Origin: Actinomycetota bacterium
GTDB taxonomy: Bacteria > Actinomycetota > Actinomycetes > Propionibacteriales > Propionibacteriaceae
Assembly: GCA_020161015.1 (NCBI GenBank)
Contig: JAIUOT010000055.1
Coordinates: 160,721-224,720, forward strand
DNA: 64,000 nt
Direction: 5' to 3'
Shown here: in pieces, positions 44,376-52,465 of the stretch
Layout of the letters: every line of letters starts with the position of its first letter
Position numbering within the stretch: position 1 is the stretch's first letter
Position numbers and translations under genes: made by a program
The notes under the pieces: model-generated
What the model was told of the DNA's origin: nothing
Databases searched by the model: none
What the model saw: only the letters and a program-made list of their open reading frames with translations

Positions 44376-44900
44376 GTGAGCGAGCCGGCTTCGGTGGTCG
44401 CGCCGTCCGCCGTCGACACGTTCGAGGACTACGTCGCGCTGCGGTCGGCGTCCCTGCTGCGGTTCGCCTACCTGGTCACGCGGAACACCGACGATGCTCA
44501 CGACGCCGTGCAGGAGGCGCTCACCGGGATCTACCCGCGCTGGAAGCAGATCTCCTCCCGCGGTGACGTGGATGCCTACGTGCGCCGCAGCATCGTGAAC
44601 GCGCACGTGTCCTCGTGGCGCAAGGTGCGCCGGCTGTTCCCGACCGCCGAGCCCGAGGCCTCCGGACGGGCGCCGTCGGTGCCTGACGCTGCGGACGCGC
44701 TGGCGGACGCCGACCAGGCGCTGCGCCTGTGCGGCGAGCTGCCGCCGATGCAGCGGGCCGCGGTCGTGCTGCGCTACTACGAGGACCGGACGTTCGCCGA
44801 GATCGCCGACATCCTGGGCTGCCCCGAGGGGACGGCCCGCTCCCACGTCCACCGCGCACTGATCGCGTTGCGCGCCCGCCTGGAGGGGGTGGAGCGGTGA
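44376..44900 (+). CDS. SigE-family RNA polymerase sigma factor
   Basis: 174 residues from GTG 44376, with AGGGGG eight bases upstream (a GTG at 44352 is the alternative). Region 2: LLRFAYLVTRNTDDAHDAVQEAL; region 4: MQRAAVVLRYYEDRTFAEIADILGCPEGTARSHVHRAL. This is the actinobacterial SigE-family (SigM-like) ECF group. The stop overlaps the start of the kelch membrane protein, a layout typical of an ECF sigma factor and its control protein. Confidence 0.92.
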   Translation: MSEPASVVAPSAVDTFEDYVALRSASLLRFAYLVTRNTDDAHDAVQEALTGIYPRWKQISSRGDVDAYVRRSIVNAHVSSWRKVRRLFPTAEPEASGRAPSVPDAADALADADQALRLCGELPPMQRAAVVLRYYEDRTFAEIADILGCPEGTARSHVHRALIALRARLEGVER

Positions 44901-46267
44901 GCGAGGACTTCGACCGTGAGGAGCGCGCCTTCGCCGACGCGTTCCGCGAGGCACTCGCCGCGGAGGCCTTCCGTCCGCTGGACGCCGACGAGATCACCGC
45001 GGCCGCGCCGCGGCGCCGGGCCGTGGGCCCGTGGGCGAAGGGCCTGGCCGCCGCAGCGGCCGTCGTGGTGGTCGCGCTCGCTGCGGGCGTCGTCCTGCCC
45101 CGCCTCGCGGCCGGCGGCACGGCGGCCTCCGGCACCGTGGAGGCCGCCCCGGCGCCCGCCGCAGGCATGGCACCGATGGACGCGGCGGACCGGTCGACGG
45201 CCGCCGCGAGCGCGGAGGATGCCGGCGTCGCCGGAGCGGCTCAGGGCTGGATTGACCTCGCGTCCGCACCGCTGTCGCCGCGCTCGTACGCCGCGGGGGC
45301 GTGGCTGGACGGGCGGTTCTACCTGACCGGCGGCCAGCTCGACGCACCGTGCCCGCCGAACGCCAGCTGCGTCGCCCCGAGCAGGCTGCTGCGCGACGGG
45401 GCGAGCTACGACCCGGCTACGGGGGAGTGGCGGGCGATCGCGGACGCGCCCGTGTCCGCCTCGGGCGCACCAGTGGCGGTGGGGAGCACCCTCTACTACC
45501 AGGTGTGGCGGGACGGCGTGGCCGGGGTGTACGCCTACGACACCACGGCCGACGCGTGGGCCACGCTGCCGAAGCCCTCGGGTGACGGGGGGCTCGTCGC
45601 CGCGGGCGACCGGCTGGTGAGCATCGGGGGCAGCGACGAGCAGTCGACGGCCGTCGACGAGGTCTACGACCCGTCCGCCCGCTCCTGGACGGCGCTGCCC
45701 GACGACCCGCTGGGGCCCAGCTTCAACCGCGGCGCGGTGTGGGTGGACGGCCGGCTGCTGCTCCTCGCGCACGACCTGGTGCCGAACCCCGGCGCGGAGG
45801 GGCCCTCGCTCGTCCGGCTGGCGTCCTTCGACTTCGCGACCTCGACGTGGCAGCGCCTGCCCGACTCCGGCGTGATCGGCGGCGGCGCGGTCGCCGTCGC
45901 GGGACGGGTGGTGCTGCCCGACACCGGCTCGGCCGACGGCGGAGAGGTGGGCAACTGGGGCCGCAGCTACCCGATGGGCGGCATCTACGACCCCGCGTCC
46001 GGGGACTGGAGCGGGCTGCCCGCCCTCACCGACGCCGGGGAGGGCGTCCGCCAGGCGTGGTCGAACACGTCCGTGGCCGGTGGGCGGCTGCTCGCGTCCG
46101 GCCACCTGCTCGACCCGGTCGCCCGCACCTGGGAACTGCTGTCGCCTCCCCCGCTGGGCAACCTCGAGGGGCAGACGGTCGTCGCCGGCCCGGACGGCGT
46201 GCTGGTGTTCGGCGGCTGGGACGGGAGCCGGCAGACCGACCGCCTGGCTCTGCTCCCGCTGGGCTGA
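44897..46267 (+). CDS. Membrane-anchored kelch beta-propeller protein, candidate anti-sigma partner
   Basis: 456 residues from GTG 44897 overlapping the sigma factor stop. Short acidic cytoplasmic N-terminus (about 55 residues), one membrane segment (about 56-75), an Ala-rich stalk, then kelch repeats of about 50 residues: ARSYA-GG, VYAYDTTADAWATLP, EVYDPSARSWTALPDDP, SFDFATSTWQRLPDSG, GIYDPASGDWSGLP. There is no HxxxCxxC zinc anti-sigma motif. By position it may hold the sigma factor through the N-terminus while the propeller senses outside; this is inference. Confidence 0.85.
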   Translation: MSEDFDREERAFADAFREALAAEAFRPLDADEITAAAPRRRAVGPWAKGLAAAAAVVVVALAAGVVLPRLAAGGTAASGTVEAAPAPAAGMAPMDAADRSTAAASAEDAGVAGAAQGWIDLASAPLSPRSYAAGAWLDGRFYLTGGQLDAPCPPNASCVAPSRLLRDGASYDPATGEWRAIADAPVSASGAPVAVGSTLYYQVWRDGVAGVYAYDTTADAWATLPKPSGDGGLVAAGDRLVSIGGSDEQSTAVDEVYDPSARSWTALPDDPLGPSFNRGAVWVDGRLLLLAHDLVPNPGAEGPSLVRLASFDFATSTWQRLPDSGVIGGGAVAVAGRVVLPDTGSADGGEVGNWGRSYPMGGIYDPASGDWSGLPALTDAGEGVRQAWSNTSVAGGRLLASGHLLDPVARTWELLSPPPLGNLEGQTVVAGPDGVLVFGGWDGSRQTDRLALLPLG

Positions 46268-46886
46268 CTAGGCCGGATCTCCCGGCAGCGCGCCGCCGCA
46301 GACGTCGCCGAGCCAGCGGCGCGAGTCGTCGTCGTCGACCCACAGGTGGGCCTCCCAGCCCAGGTCCCGTGCGGCGAGCACGTTCGGCTCGCGGTCGTCG
46401 ATGAAGGCGATCTCGGAAGGTTGCACGCCCAGGTCCGCGGTGACGAGGGCGAACACCCGGGGGTCGGGCTTCACGAAGCCCAGCTCCGCCGAGATGTACA
46501 CCTTGTCGAACAGGTTCACCCAGTCGGTGTGGCGGATCAGCTTGCCCATGATCAGCGGCGCGTTGCTCAGCAGCGCCGTCCGCACGCCCCAGCCGAACAC
46601 GCTGTTGACCAGGTCGAGGGCGGCGGGGCGTGGCTCCAGCCACAGGTCGGCGTCCATGCGGGCGAGCCGGGTGATCAGGTCCCCGCTGGGTGGGACGCCC
46701 AGGCCTTCGAGGATCGGCTGCCAGTACTCCACGCGGGAGCCGCCCGAGTCATAGGCTCTCCGTCGCTCCCCAGTAGAGCGCCTGGTAGGCGTCCGGCTCG
46801 ACCCCCAGGAGCCCGGCCGGCGTCCGGTACAGGTCGGGGGGCGACGACAGCACCTGGCCCAGGTCGAAGACCACGAAGCGGATCAT
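46268..46886 (-). pseudogene. HAD-IA family hydrolase, single-base frameshift
   Basis: Reading starts at ATG 46886 (IRFVVFDLGQVL, the first HAD motif) and stops at 46749 after YWGATESL. From about 46763 another frame continues through AYDSGGSRVEYWQ, ALLSNAP, VKPDPRVFALV and FIDDREPNVLAARDLG to 46268. Removing one base, the T at 46763 (an extra A on the coding strand), restores YWGARRAYDSGGSRVEYW and an intact product of about 205 residues. So it is a broken haloacid-dehalogenase-type phosphatase, or the base is a sequencing error. Convergent with the kelch gene. Confidence 0.85.
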
Positions 46887-46951
46887 CGTTCGAGGGTAGC
46901 CCGCCCCGCGGGGGTGGCCGGGTGGTCCCAGAACCCACCTACACTCGCCCG

Positions 46952-47560
46952 ATGGACGATGCACGCAAGACCATGGACCTCTGGTTCGACCCGCTGTGCC
47001 CCTGGGCCTGGATGACCTCGCGCTGGGCGCTGGAGGTCTCGCGGGTGCGTGAGGTGGACGTCGTGTTCCATGTGATGAGCCTCTCCGTGCTGAACGAGGG
47101 CCGCGACCTCTCCCCCGGCTACCGGGCGCTGATGGACCGGTCGTGGGCGGGGGCGAGGGTGGCGCTTGCCGTACAGCAGCAGTACCCCGCCCAGCTCGGG
47201 AGCTTCTACACCGCGCTGGGGACCCGCATCCACCTGCGCGGCGAACCCAACGTCCACGCTACGCACGCGGCTGCCCTGGCCGAGGTGGGGTTACCGGTGG
47301 AGCTCGCGGACGCGGGCGCGTCCGGGGACAATGACGACGCGCTGCGCGCGGCGCAGGCCGAGGTGACCGCAGCCGTCGGCGACGAGGTGGGCACCCCGGT
47401 GATCCGGGTGGACGGCATGAGCCTCTTCGGGCCGGTGATCTCGCCCGCCCCCAAGGGCGAGGAGGCCGGGCGCCTGTGGGACGGCTTCGTCAACGTCCTG
47501 GCCTACCCCGGCTTCTTCGAGCTCAAGCGCACGAGGACCGTCGGCCCGATCTTCGACTGA
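46952..47560 (+). CDS. DsbA-like protein of the mycothiol-dependent nitroreductase (Rv2466c) family
   Basis: 202 residues from ATG 46952. Thioredoxin-like DsbA fold start MDLWFDPLCPWAWMTSRWA; the active site reads CPWA, with no second Cys at the C-x-x-C position. The late GTPVIRVDG is the cis-Pro loop. Rv2466c-type proteins work with mycothiol, the actinobacterial thiol, in redox or nitro-reduction. No signal peptide, so cytoplasmic. Confidence 0.85.
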   Translation: MDDARKTMDLWFDPLCPWAWMTSRWALEVSRVREVDVVFHVMSLSVLNEGRDLSPGYRALMDRSWAGARVALAVQQQYPAQLGSFYTALGTRIHLRGEPNVHATHAAALAEVGLPVELADAGASGDNDDALRAAQAEVTAAVGDEVGTPVIRVDGMSLFGPVISPAPKGEEAGRLWDGFVNVLAYPGFFELKRTRTVGPIFD

Positions 47561-47615
47561 TCACCTCGCCAGCACCCTCGGTGGCCAGCCCTTCACCAGC
47601 CTTTCCTTCTCGACT

Positions 47616-47721
47616 GAGGGCCAGCCGTCCCGAGTGAGGGCCAGCCTTCCCGCGCGAGCGCCAGCCGTCTGGCCGAGGGCCACGACACAGGGGCTGGCCC
47701 TCGGCGTCAAGGCTGGCCCTC
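47616..47721. repeat. Five-copy GAGGGCCAGCC array, three forward and two reverse
   Basis: GAGGGCCAGCC at 47616-47626 and 47636-47646, a one-change copy at 47656-47666, then reverse copies at 47692-47702 and 47711-47721. The copies are spaced 19-20 bases apart. It lies in a 255-base convergent gap that otherwise shows no gene. Confidence 0.88.
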
Positions 47722-47815
47722 GGGGAGCGTGCGGGGGTCCCCGTGGTGCGGTTACGGCGGGGGTGGGGGACGTCGGGCGCGACATGGGCGCCGGATGACG
47801 GACGGCGCGTCCTGG

Positions 47816-48355
47816 CTACCGGGCGGAACCGCCCTCGAACCGGCGGTGGACGCCGGGCTTGATGCTGCGGATCGTGTCCTCGATGTCGCTGATGGCGAGG
47901 TCGGGGTGCGTGCGGGACAGCTTGGAAAGGTAGCGGGTGCCCGCGTGGGCGAGCCGCTCGCGGACCGCCTCGCGGGTGCTGCCGACGACCTCGGCGGCCT
48001 CGTCGTCGTCGAGGTCGTCCCAGAACCGCAGCTGGATGAGTTCGCGATCGCGCTGGCGCAGGTTGCTCAGCGCCACCAGAAAGTCGTCGGCGGGGTTGCG
48101 GCGCGGGCGCGACATCGTGGCGCCGACGCGCAGCCGGTCGAGCACGCTCATGCCGTCGGAGAAGCGCTGGTAGCTGGCGAACACGACCGCCTCGATGGCC
48201 TTGTACAGGTCCTTCAGGGTGTGGTCCTTGCGCGGGTCGAGGCGTGCGAAGACCTCGTCGGCCATCGCGTCCGGCTCGGCCAGGCCCATCGCACGCCACT
48301 CGCAGGCCGTCACCACCAGGGTGCGGTAGCGGGCTGCCAGGGCTTCCACGTTCAC
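47816..48355 (-). CDS. Sigma-70 region 4-like regulator next to the Tad locus
   Basis: 179 residues from GTG 48355. The C-terminal half resembles sigma region 4: LSNLRQRDRELIQLRFWDDLDDDEAAEVVGSTREAVRERLAHAG. The N-terminal half has a helical segment (LYKAIEAVVFASYQRFSDG) without a clear region 2, so it is an unusual ECF-like or regulatory protein. Divergent from the Tad genes starting at 48543, it is a candidate for their control. Confidence 0.72.
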   Translation of the reverse strand: MNVEALAARYRTLVVTACEWRAMGLAEPDAMADEVFARLDPRKDHTLKDLYKAIEAVVFASYQRFSDGMSVLDRLRVGATMSRPRRNPADDFLVALSNLRQRDRELIQLRFWDDLDDDEAAEVVGSTREAVRERLAHAGTRYLSKLSRTHPDLAISDIEDTIRSIKPGVHRRFEGGSAR

Positions 48356-48416
48356 AGGGACAACTTATCCCCGCCGCGGCCCCCGTCCCCACTCCGGGAG
48401 GGCGGCCGAACGCCCG

Positions 48417-48551
48417 CTGTTGTCCACAGATCGTCGCCCGACCGCTGACTGCGGCGTGGTGCGTCCCCTACGATCGCCCAATCGCCGGTCCGCGCCTGCC
48501 CACCACCCCCGGTCCAGCCGCACCGGCGCGAGGGGGTCGGCCATGGCCGAG
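48417..48551 (+). repeat. Leader copy A (upstream of the SAF-domain gene)
   Basis: A 135-base segment closely similar to 50865-51000: shared words include TCCACAGATCG, CCTACGATC, AATCGCCGG, CACCACCCCCGGTCCAG, and GGCGCGAGGGGGTCGG, each before ATGGCCGAG. CCTACGATC contains a possible -10 (TACGAT). It is a duplicated promoter/leader region. Confidence 0.85.
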
Positions 48552-49151
48552 GGGAACAGCCCGCTGCGGGCTCGCCGGAACCTGCGCTGGATGGCCGTCG
48601 GGTTGCTGGCCGTCTGCCTGGGCGGTCTCGGCGCGGCGCTGCTCTACGCGAACCTGAGCAACGCGCAGTCGGTGATCACCGTCACGCGCACCGTCTACCG
48701 CGACCAGGTGATCACGGCCGCCGACCTCGGGGTGACCTCCGTCGTCCCGGCTGCCGGGGTGGACGCGGTGCCCGCCGACCGCATCGACGAGGTGGTCGGA
48801 CGCACCGCGCTGCTCGACCTGGCCGAGGGGAGCCTGCTCACCCCGCGTGGCTACGGCGAACCTGCGGTCGAGGCGGGCAGCGTCCGGCTCGGCCTTCGGC
48901 TGGCCGCCGGCCGGTTGCCGTCCGCGCCGATGCCGCCCGGTACGGAGGTGTTGCTGGTTCCCGTCGGACGCGACGGTGGCGAGCCGCCGCCCGGCGCCAG
49001 CGTGGTGGCCCGCATCGCCACGCCGGCCGGCGTGCTGCCTGACGGCGCATCGATCGTCGACGTCAGCGTCGCGGCCTCCGAGGCCGAGTGGGTGGCCCGC
49101 CTGGCGGCCAACGACCAGCTCGTCCTGGTGCGGCGGGCGGGCCGGCCGTGA
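48543..49151 (+). CDS. SAF domain membrane protein (CpaB-like)
   Basis: 202 residues from ATG 48543, inside the duplicated leader, with GAGGGGG upstream. One N-terminal membrane segment (about 17-36), then an SAF domain (VYRDQVITAADLGVTSV, LDLAEGSLLTPRGY) as in RcpC/CpaB proteins that sit in the periplasm-like space of pilus machines. First gene of the Tad-type locus; its stop overlaps the next start. Confidence 0.82.
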   Translation: MAEGNSPLRARRNLRWMAVGLLAVCLGGLGAALLYANLSNAQSVITVTRTVYRDQVITAADLGVTSVVPAAGVDAVPADRIDEVVGRTALLDLAEGSLLTPRGYGEPAVEAGSVRLGLRLAAGRLPSAPMPPGTEVLLVPVGRDGGEPPPGASVVARIATPAGVLPDGASIVDVSVAASEAEWVARLAANDQLVLVRRAGRP

Positions 49152-49948
49152 GCGTCCTGCTGCTCGCCGGGGCGGGCCACGCGCCGGGGGTGACCGCGCT
49201 GGGGGTGGCACTGGCGCTCACCTGGCCGGAGCCTGTCCTGCTCGTCGACGCCAACCGGATGCCCGACCAGTCGGTGCTGGCCGGGTACCTCCAGGGCACC
49301 GACCCGGCAGGACGGGGACTCGGCGGGCTCCTCCAGGCGCACCGGGAGCGGCGCCCGCTCGTCGATGCCCTGGACGCGCTGACGGTGCCGCTGGCCGAGG
49401 GCGGCCGAGACTTCCTCCCCGGCTTCTCCCACCCCGGAATGGTCGACCTGTTCGCGCCCGTGTGGCCCGAGTTCGGGCAGGCGCTGGAGGCCGCCGGACG
49501 GACGGTCCTCGTGGACGCCGGCCGCGTCGGCCCCGACGGGCTGCCGGCCGGACTGGTGACGGTGTGCAGCGGCGTGCTGGTGGTGACCGGCAGCCGGCTG
49601 GTCGACCTCGCGGCGCTGCGCCTGTCGCTGCCGCAGGTGGTGGCGGCGGCCGGAGAGGAGCGGGTGGGGCTTGCGGTGGTCGGGCCCGGCAGGCCGTACG
49701 GGTCGGGCGAGATCGGGCACCGGTTCGGCGTCCCGGTGTGGGGGAAGCTCGCCTGGCAGCCGGTGGAGGCCGAGGTGTTCGCCGCGGGGGAGCCCGCGCC
49801 GCGACGGCTGATGTCGTCCGCGTACGTGGAGGACGTCCGGCGCCTCGGGGAGGTGCTGGCCGAGCGGGCGTCCGGCCGGCAGGGTCTGATCGGGACGCCG
49901 GGGGAGCCCCGCCGGTCGGCCGGGGCCGCGGGGACGCGCCTAGGCTGA
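49148..49948 (+). CDS. CpaE/TadZ-like ATPase-fold protein with degenerate P-loop
   Basis: 266 residues from GTG 49148 overlapping the SAF gene stop. MinD/TadZ-like start SVLLLAGAGHAPGVTALGVALAL, with VLLVDANRMPDQ after it; the usual K-G-G-x-G-K-T loop is replaced by GAGHAPGVT with no Lys. So ATP binding is doubtful. TadZ proteins place the pilus machine in the cell. Followed five bases later by mutY. Confidence 0.7.
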   Translation: MSVLLLAGAGHAPGVTALGVALALTWPEPVLLVDANRMPDQSVLAGYLQGTDPAGRGLGGLLQAHRERRPLVDALDALTVPLAEGGRDFLPGFSHPGMVDLFAPVWPEFGQALEAAGRTVLVDAGRVGPDGLPAGLVTVCSGVLVVTGSRLVDLAALRLSLPQVVAAAGEERVGLAVVGPGRPYGSGEIGHRFGVPVWGKLAWQPVEAEVFAAGEPAPRRLMSSAYVEDVRRLGEVLAERASGRQGLIGTPGEPRRSAGAAGTRLG

Positions 49949-49953
49949 CCGGC

Positions 49954-50847
49954 GTGCCGGACCTCGCCTCACCGCTGATCGCCTGGTACGCCGGGCACGC
50001 CCGGGACCTGCCGTGGCGGCGACCCGGCTTCGGCGCGTGGGGCGTGCTCGTGAGCGAGTTCATGCTGCAGCAGACGCCGGTGAACCGCGTCGTCCCGCAC
50101 CTGCAGGCCTGGCTGCGCCGCTGGCCGTCCCCGGCGGACCTGGCCGCGGAGCCGCCGTCGGAGGCCGTCCGCCAGTGGGCGAACCTCGGCTACCCGCGCC
50201 GGGCGCTGTGGCTCCACCGTGCGGCGGTCGAACTGCGCGACCGGCACGGCGGCGAGGTGCCGCGGGAGGTGGACGCGCTCCTTGCCCTGTCCGGGGTCGG
50301 TGACTACACCGCCCGGGCGGTCGCGGTGTTCGCGTACGGGGAGCGGCACCCGGTGGTCGACACCAACACGCGCCGCGTCCTGGCCCGCGCGATCGGGGGA
50401 CGCGCCCAGCCCGGACCTCCCGCCCGCGGCGACCTGGCGGTGATGGCGGCGGTCCTCCCCGAGGACGCCGCGGCCGCCGCGGTGGTGAACGCGGCGACGA
50501 TGGAGCTCGGCGCGGTGGTGTGCACCGCGCGGGCACCCCGGTGCGGCGAGTGCCCGGTGGCCGGGCTGTGTGCCTGGCGTGCCGCCGGCCATCCCGACAC
50601 CGGGGACGGGCGCCGCAGGCAGGCGCGCTACGAGGGAAGCGATCGGCAGGCGCGCGGCGCGGTGCTGAAGCTGCTGCGCGAGGCTCCCGGGCAGGCGGTG
50701 GCTGTGGCCGGGCTGCTGCCCGACTGGCCGGACGCGGCCCAGCGGGAGCGGGCGATCGCGTCCCTGGTCGCCGACGGGCTCGCCGAACGCGCCGGGGACG
50801 GGTGCAGCTGCCGGCGTGACGGAGGCCGGAGCCGCCCCTGTGGGTAG
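49954..50847 (+). CDS. mutY: A/G-specific adenine glycosylase MutY
   Basis: 297 residues from GTG 49954. Glycosylase start DLPWRR, catalytic Glu35 in VSEFMLQQTPV, helix-hairpin-helix LSGVGDYTARAV, catalytic Asp in VVDTNTRRVLAR, and the 4Fe-4S loop CTARAPRCGECPVAGLC (Cys-x6-Cys-x2-Cys-x5-Cys). It removes A opposite 8-oxoG. It lies in the middle of the pilus locus, in the same direction. Confidence 0.93.
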   Translation: MPDLASPLIAWYAGHARDLPWRRPGFGAWGVLVSEFMLQQTPVNRVVPHLQAWLRRWPSPADLAAEPPSEAVRQWANLGYPRRALWLHRAAVELRDRHGGEVPREVDALLALSGVGDYTARAVAVFAYGERHPVVDTNTRRVLARAIGGRAQPGPPARGDLAVMAAVLPEDAAAAAVVNAATMELGAVVCTARAPRCGECPVAGLCAWRAAGHPDTGDGRRRQARYEGSDRQARGAVLKLLREAPGQAVAVAGLLPDWPDAAQRERAIASLVADGLAERAGDGCSCRRDGGRSRPCG

Positions 50848-50864
50848 CTGTACGAACCTGCGGG

Positions 50865-51000
50865 AGTTATCCACAGATCGCGACGAGACTCTGGGAACGT
50901 GGCGGGGGTTCGCCTACGATCCCGGGAATCGCCGGCAGGCTCCTGGTCACCACCCCCGGTCCAGCGGCCGCGGCGCGAGGGGGTCGGCTGATGGCCGAGG
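50865..51000 (+). repeat. Leader copy B (upstream of tadA)
   Basis: The second copy of the segment described at 48417-48551. It ends with ATGGCCGAGG like copy A, although here that ATG does not open tadA but a 28-codon frame. Confidence 0.85.
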
Positions 51001-51077
51001 TGCAGGCGGGTTCGGGGCGAGTGGTCGGGTGCCGGCGTCCGGGCGGTGGGGACGGGCGTGCGCGGGTGGCGTCGTGA
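50991..51077 (+). CDS. 28-codon upstream reading frame coupled to tadA
   Basis: ATG 50991 to TGA 51075-51077. Begins MAEVQAGSG, like the start MAEGNSP of the SAF gene, because the leader was duplicated with its start codon. Its TGA overlaps the tadA GTG (GTGA), so it could couple translation of tadA. It may be a leader peptide or only a leftover. Confidence 0.4.
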   Translation: MAEVQAGSGRVVGCRRPGGGDGRARVAS

Positions 51078-52465
51078 AGCGCCTCGCCGACGTCGACCTG
51101 CTGGCGGCTGACGCCCGCTTCGAGACCGGGTTCACGCGCGAACGGCTGATCGAGGCCCGTCCGGACGAACCGGCGGTCGACTGGCAGCTCGTGGTCGCGC
51201 TCCGGCGCCGCGCATCCGAGCGGATCACGGCGGCGATCGCCGAACACGGCGGCCCGCTCGCCGAGGTGGACCGCCGCCTGCTGGGGAGATCGATCGTCCG
51301 GACGGTCGTCCGCGACCACGCCGACACCCTCAGCACCAACGGCGAGGCGCTGTGGCCGATCGCCGTCGAGCAGGCGTACGCGCTCGCGGTGGAGAACGCG
51401 ATCTTCGGCTTCGGCCGCCTCCAGCCGCTCTTCGAGATCCCCGAGGCGGAGAACATCGAGATCCACGGGTGCGACTCGGTCGTCGTGCAGTTCGGGGACG
51501 GGCGCCGCGAGACCCGTCCGCCCGTGGCAGACAGCGACGCGGAGCTCGTGGAGGCCATCCGCTTCCTCGGCGAGACGGTCACCCCCGCCCGTCCCTTCGA
51601 CGACGCGCACCCGATGCTCACCCTCGCCCTCGGCGACCGGTTCCGCCTGCACGCCATCGGGTTCGGGCTGAGCTACCGGCCGAGCATCACCATCCGGCAG
51701 CACACGCTCACCGACATCGACCTGCGTCGGCTCGCCGCGGGCGGCATGATGCCCGAGGCGGTCGCGCGGTTCCTGCACGCGGCCGTGCTGGCGCGCAAGT
51801 CGATGGTGATCTCCGGCGATCAAGGGGCAGGGAAGACGACCCTCCTCCGCGCCCTCATCGCCGCGATCCCGCAGAACGAGCGGTTCGGCACCCTCGAGAC
51901 CGATTACGAGCTGCTCACCCACCTGCAGCCGAACCGCAGGAACATGCTCGCGCTCCAGTCGCGGGTGGGCATGGGCGAGGTGCAGGACGGGCGGCGCGTG
52001 GGCGAGTTCACCGTCGCGGACCTCATCCCGGAGGCGCTGCGGCAGAACCTCTCCCGGCTGGTGGTGGGCGAGGTGCGCGGCAGTGAGGCCGGAGCGATGT
52101 TCGAGGCGATGACCGCGGGGGCCGGCACGCTGAGCACGACGCACTCCCACTCGGCGGGATCGACGATCGACCGGCTCGCTTCGCGGGTGGCGCAGGGCGG
52201 CGTCCTCGGCATCGAGGAGGCCTACCGGCAGATCGCCCACCACATCGACCTGCTGATCCATGTACGCCTGGTGGACGACACCTGGCGCGGCGGCCTGCGC
52301 ACGCGGGCCGTCGCCGAGATCCGGCAGCTCACCGGCGGCATCGAGAACGGACGCCCCGTGACCCACCTCGCCTACCGCAGCGGAGAGACGGAGGACTGGT
52401 TCAGCCCCGACCCGGCGCTGCTCGCCGAACTCGCGCCCTTCGCCCACGCCTGGGAGGCCGCATGA
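51074..52465 (+). CDS. tadA: TadA/CpaF-type secretion ATPase
   Basis: 463 residues from GTG 51074. Walker A VISGDQGAGKTTLLRAL (Lys254), acidic box FGTLETDYELLTH, Walker B-like RLVVGEVRGSEAGAMFEAM, and HSHSAGSTIDRLAS as the His box. It is the hexameric motor for assembly of the Tad/Flp pilus. The stop overlaps the tadB start. Confidence 0.92.
   Translation: MKRLADVDLLAADARFETGFTRERLIEARPDEPAVDWQLVVALRRRASERITAAIAEHGGPLAEVDRRLLGRSIVRTVVRDHADTLSTNGEALWPIAVEQAYALAVENAIFGFGRLQPLFEIPEAENIEIHGCDSVVVQFGDGRRETRPPVADSDAELVEAIRFLGETVTPARPFDDAHPMLTLALGDRFRLHAIGFGLSYRPSITIRQHTLTDIDLRRLAAGGMMPEAVARFLHAAVLARKSMVISGDQGAGKTTLLRALIAAIPQNERFGTLETDYELLTHLQPNRRNMLALQSRVGMGEVQDGRRVGEFTVADLIPEALRQNLSRLVVGEVRGSEAGAMFEAMTAGAGTLSTTHSHSAGSTIDRLASRVAQGGVLGIEEAYRQIAHHIDLLIHVRLVDDTWRGGLRTRAVAEIRQLTGGIENGRPVTHLAYRSGETEDWFSPDPALLAELAPFAHAWEAA

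Noticed and set aside
41031..44954. Very long minus-strand open frame of about 1300 codons
   Set aside because: It is antisense to argF, the oxidoreductase and the sigma factor, and its translation is Arg/Gly/Ala/His-rich nonsense typical of high-GC shadows.
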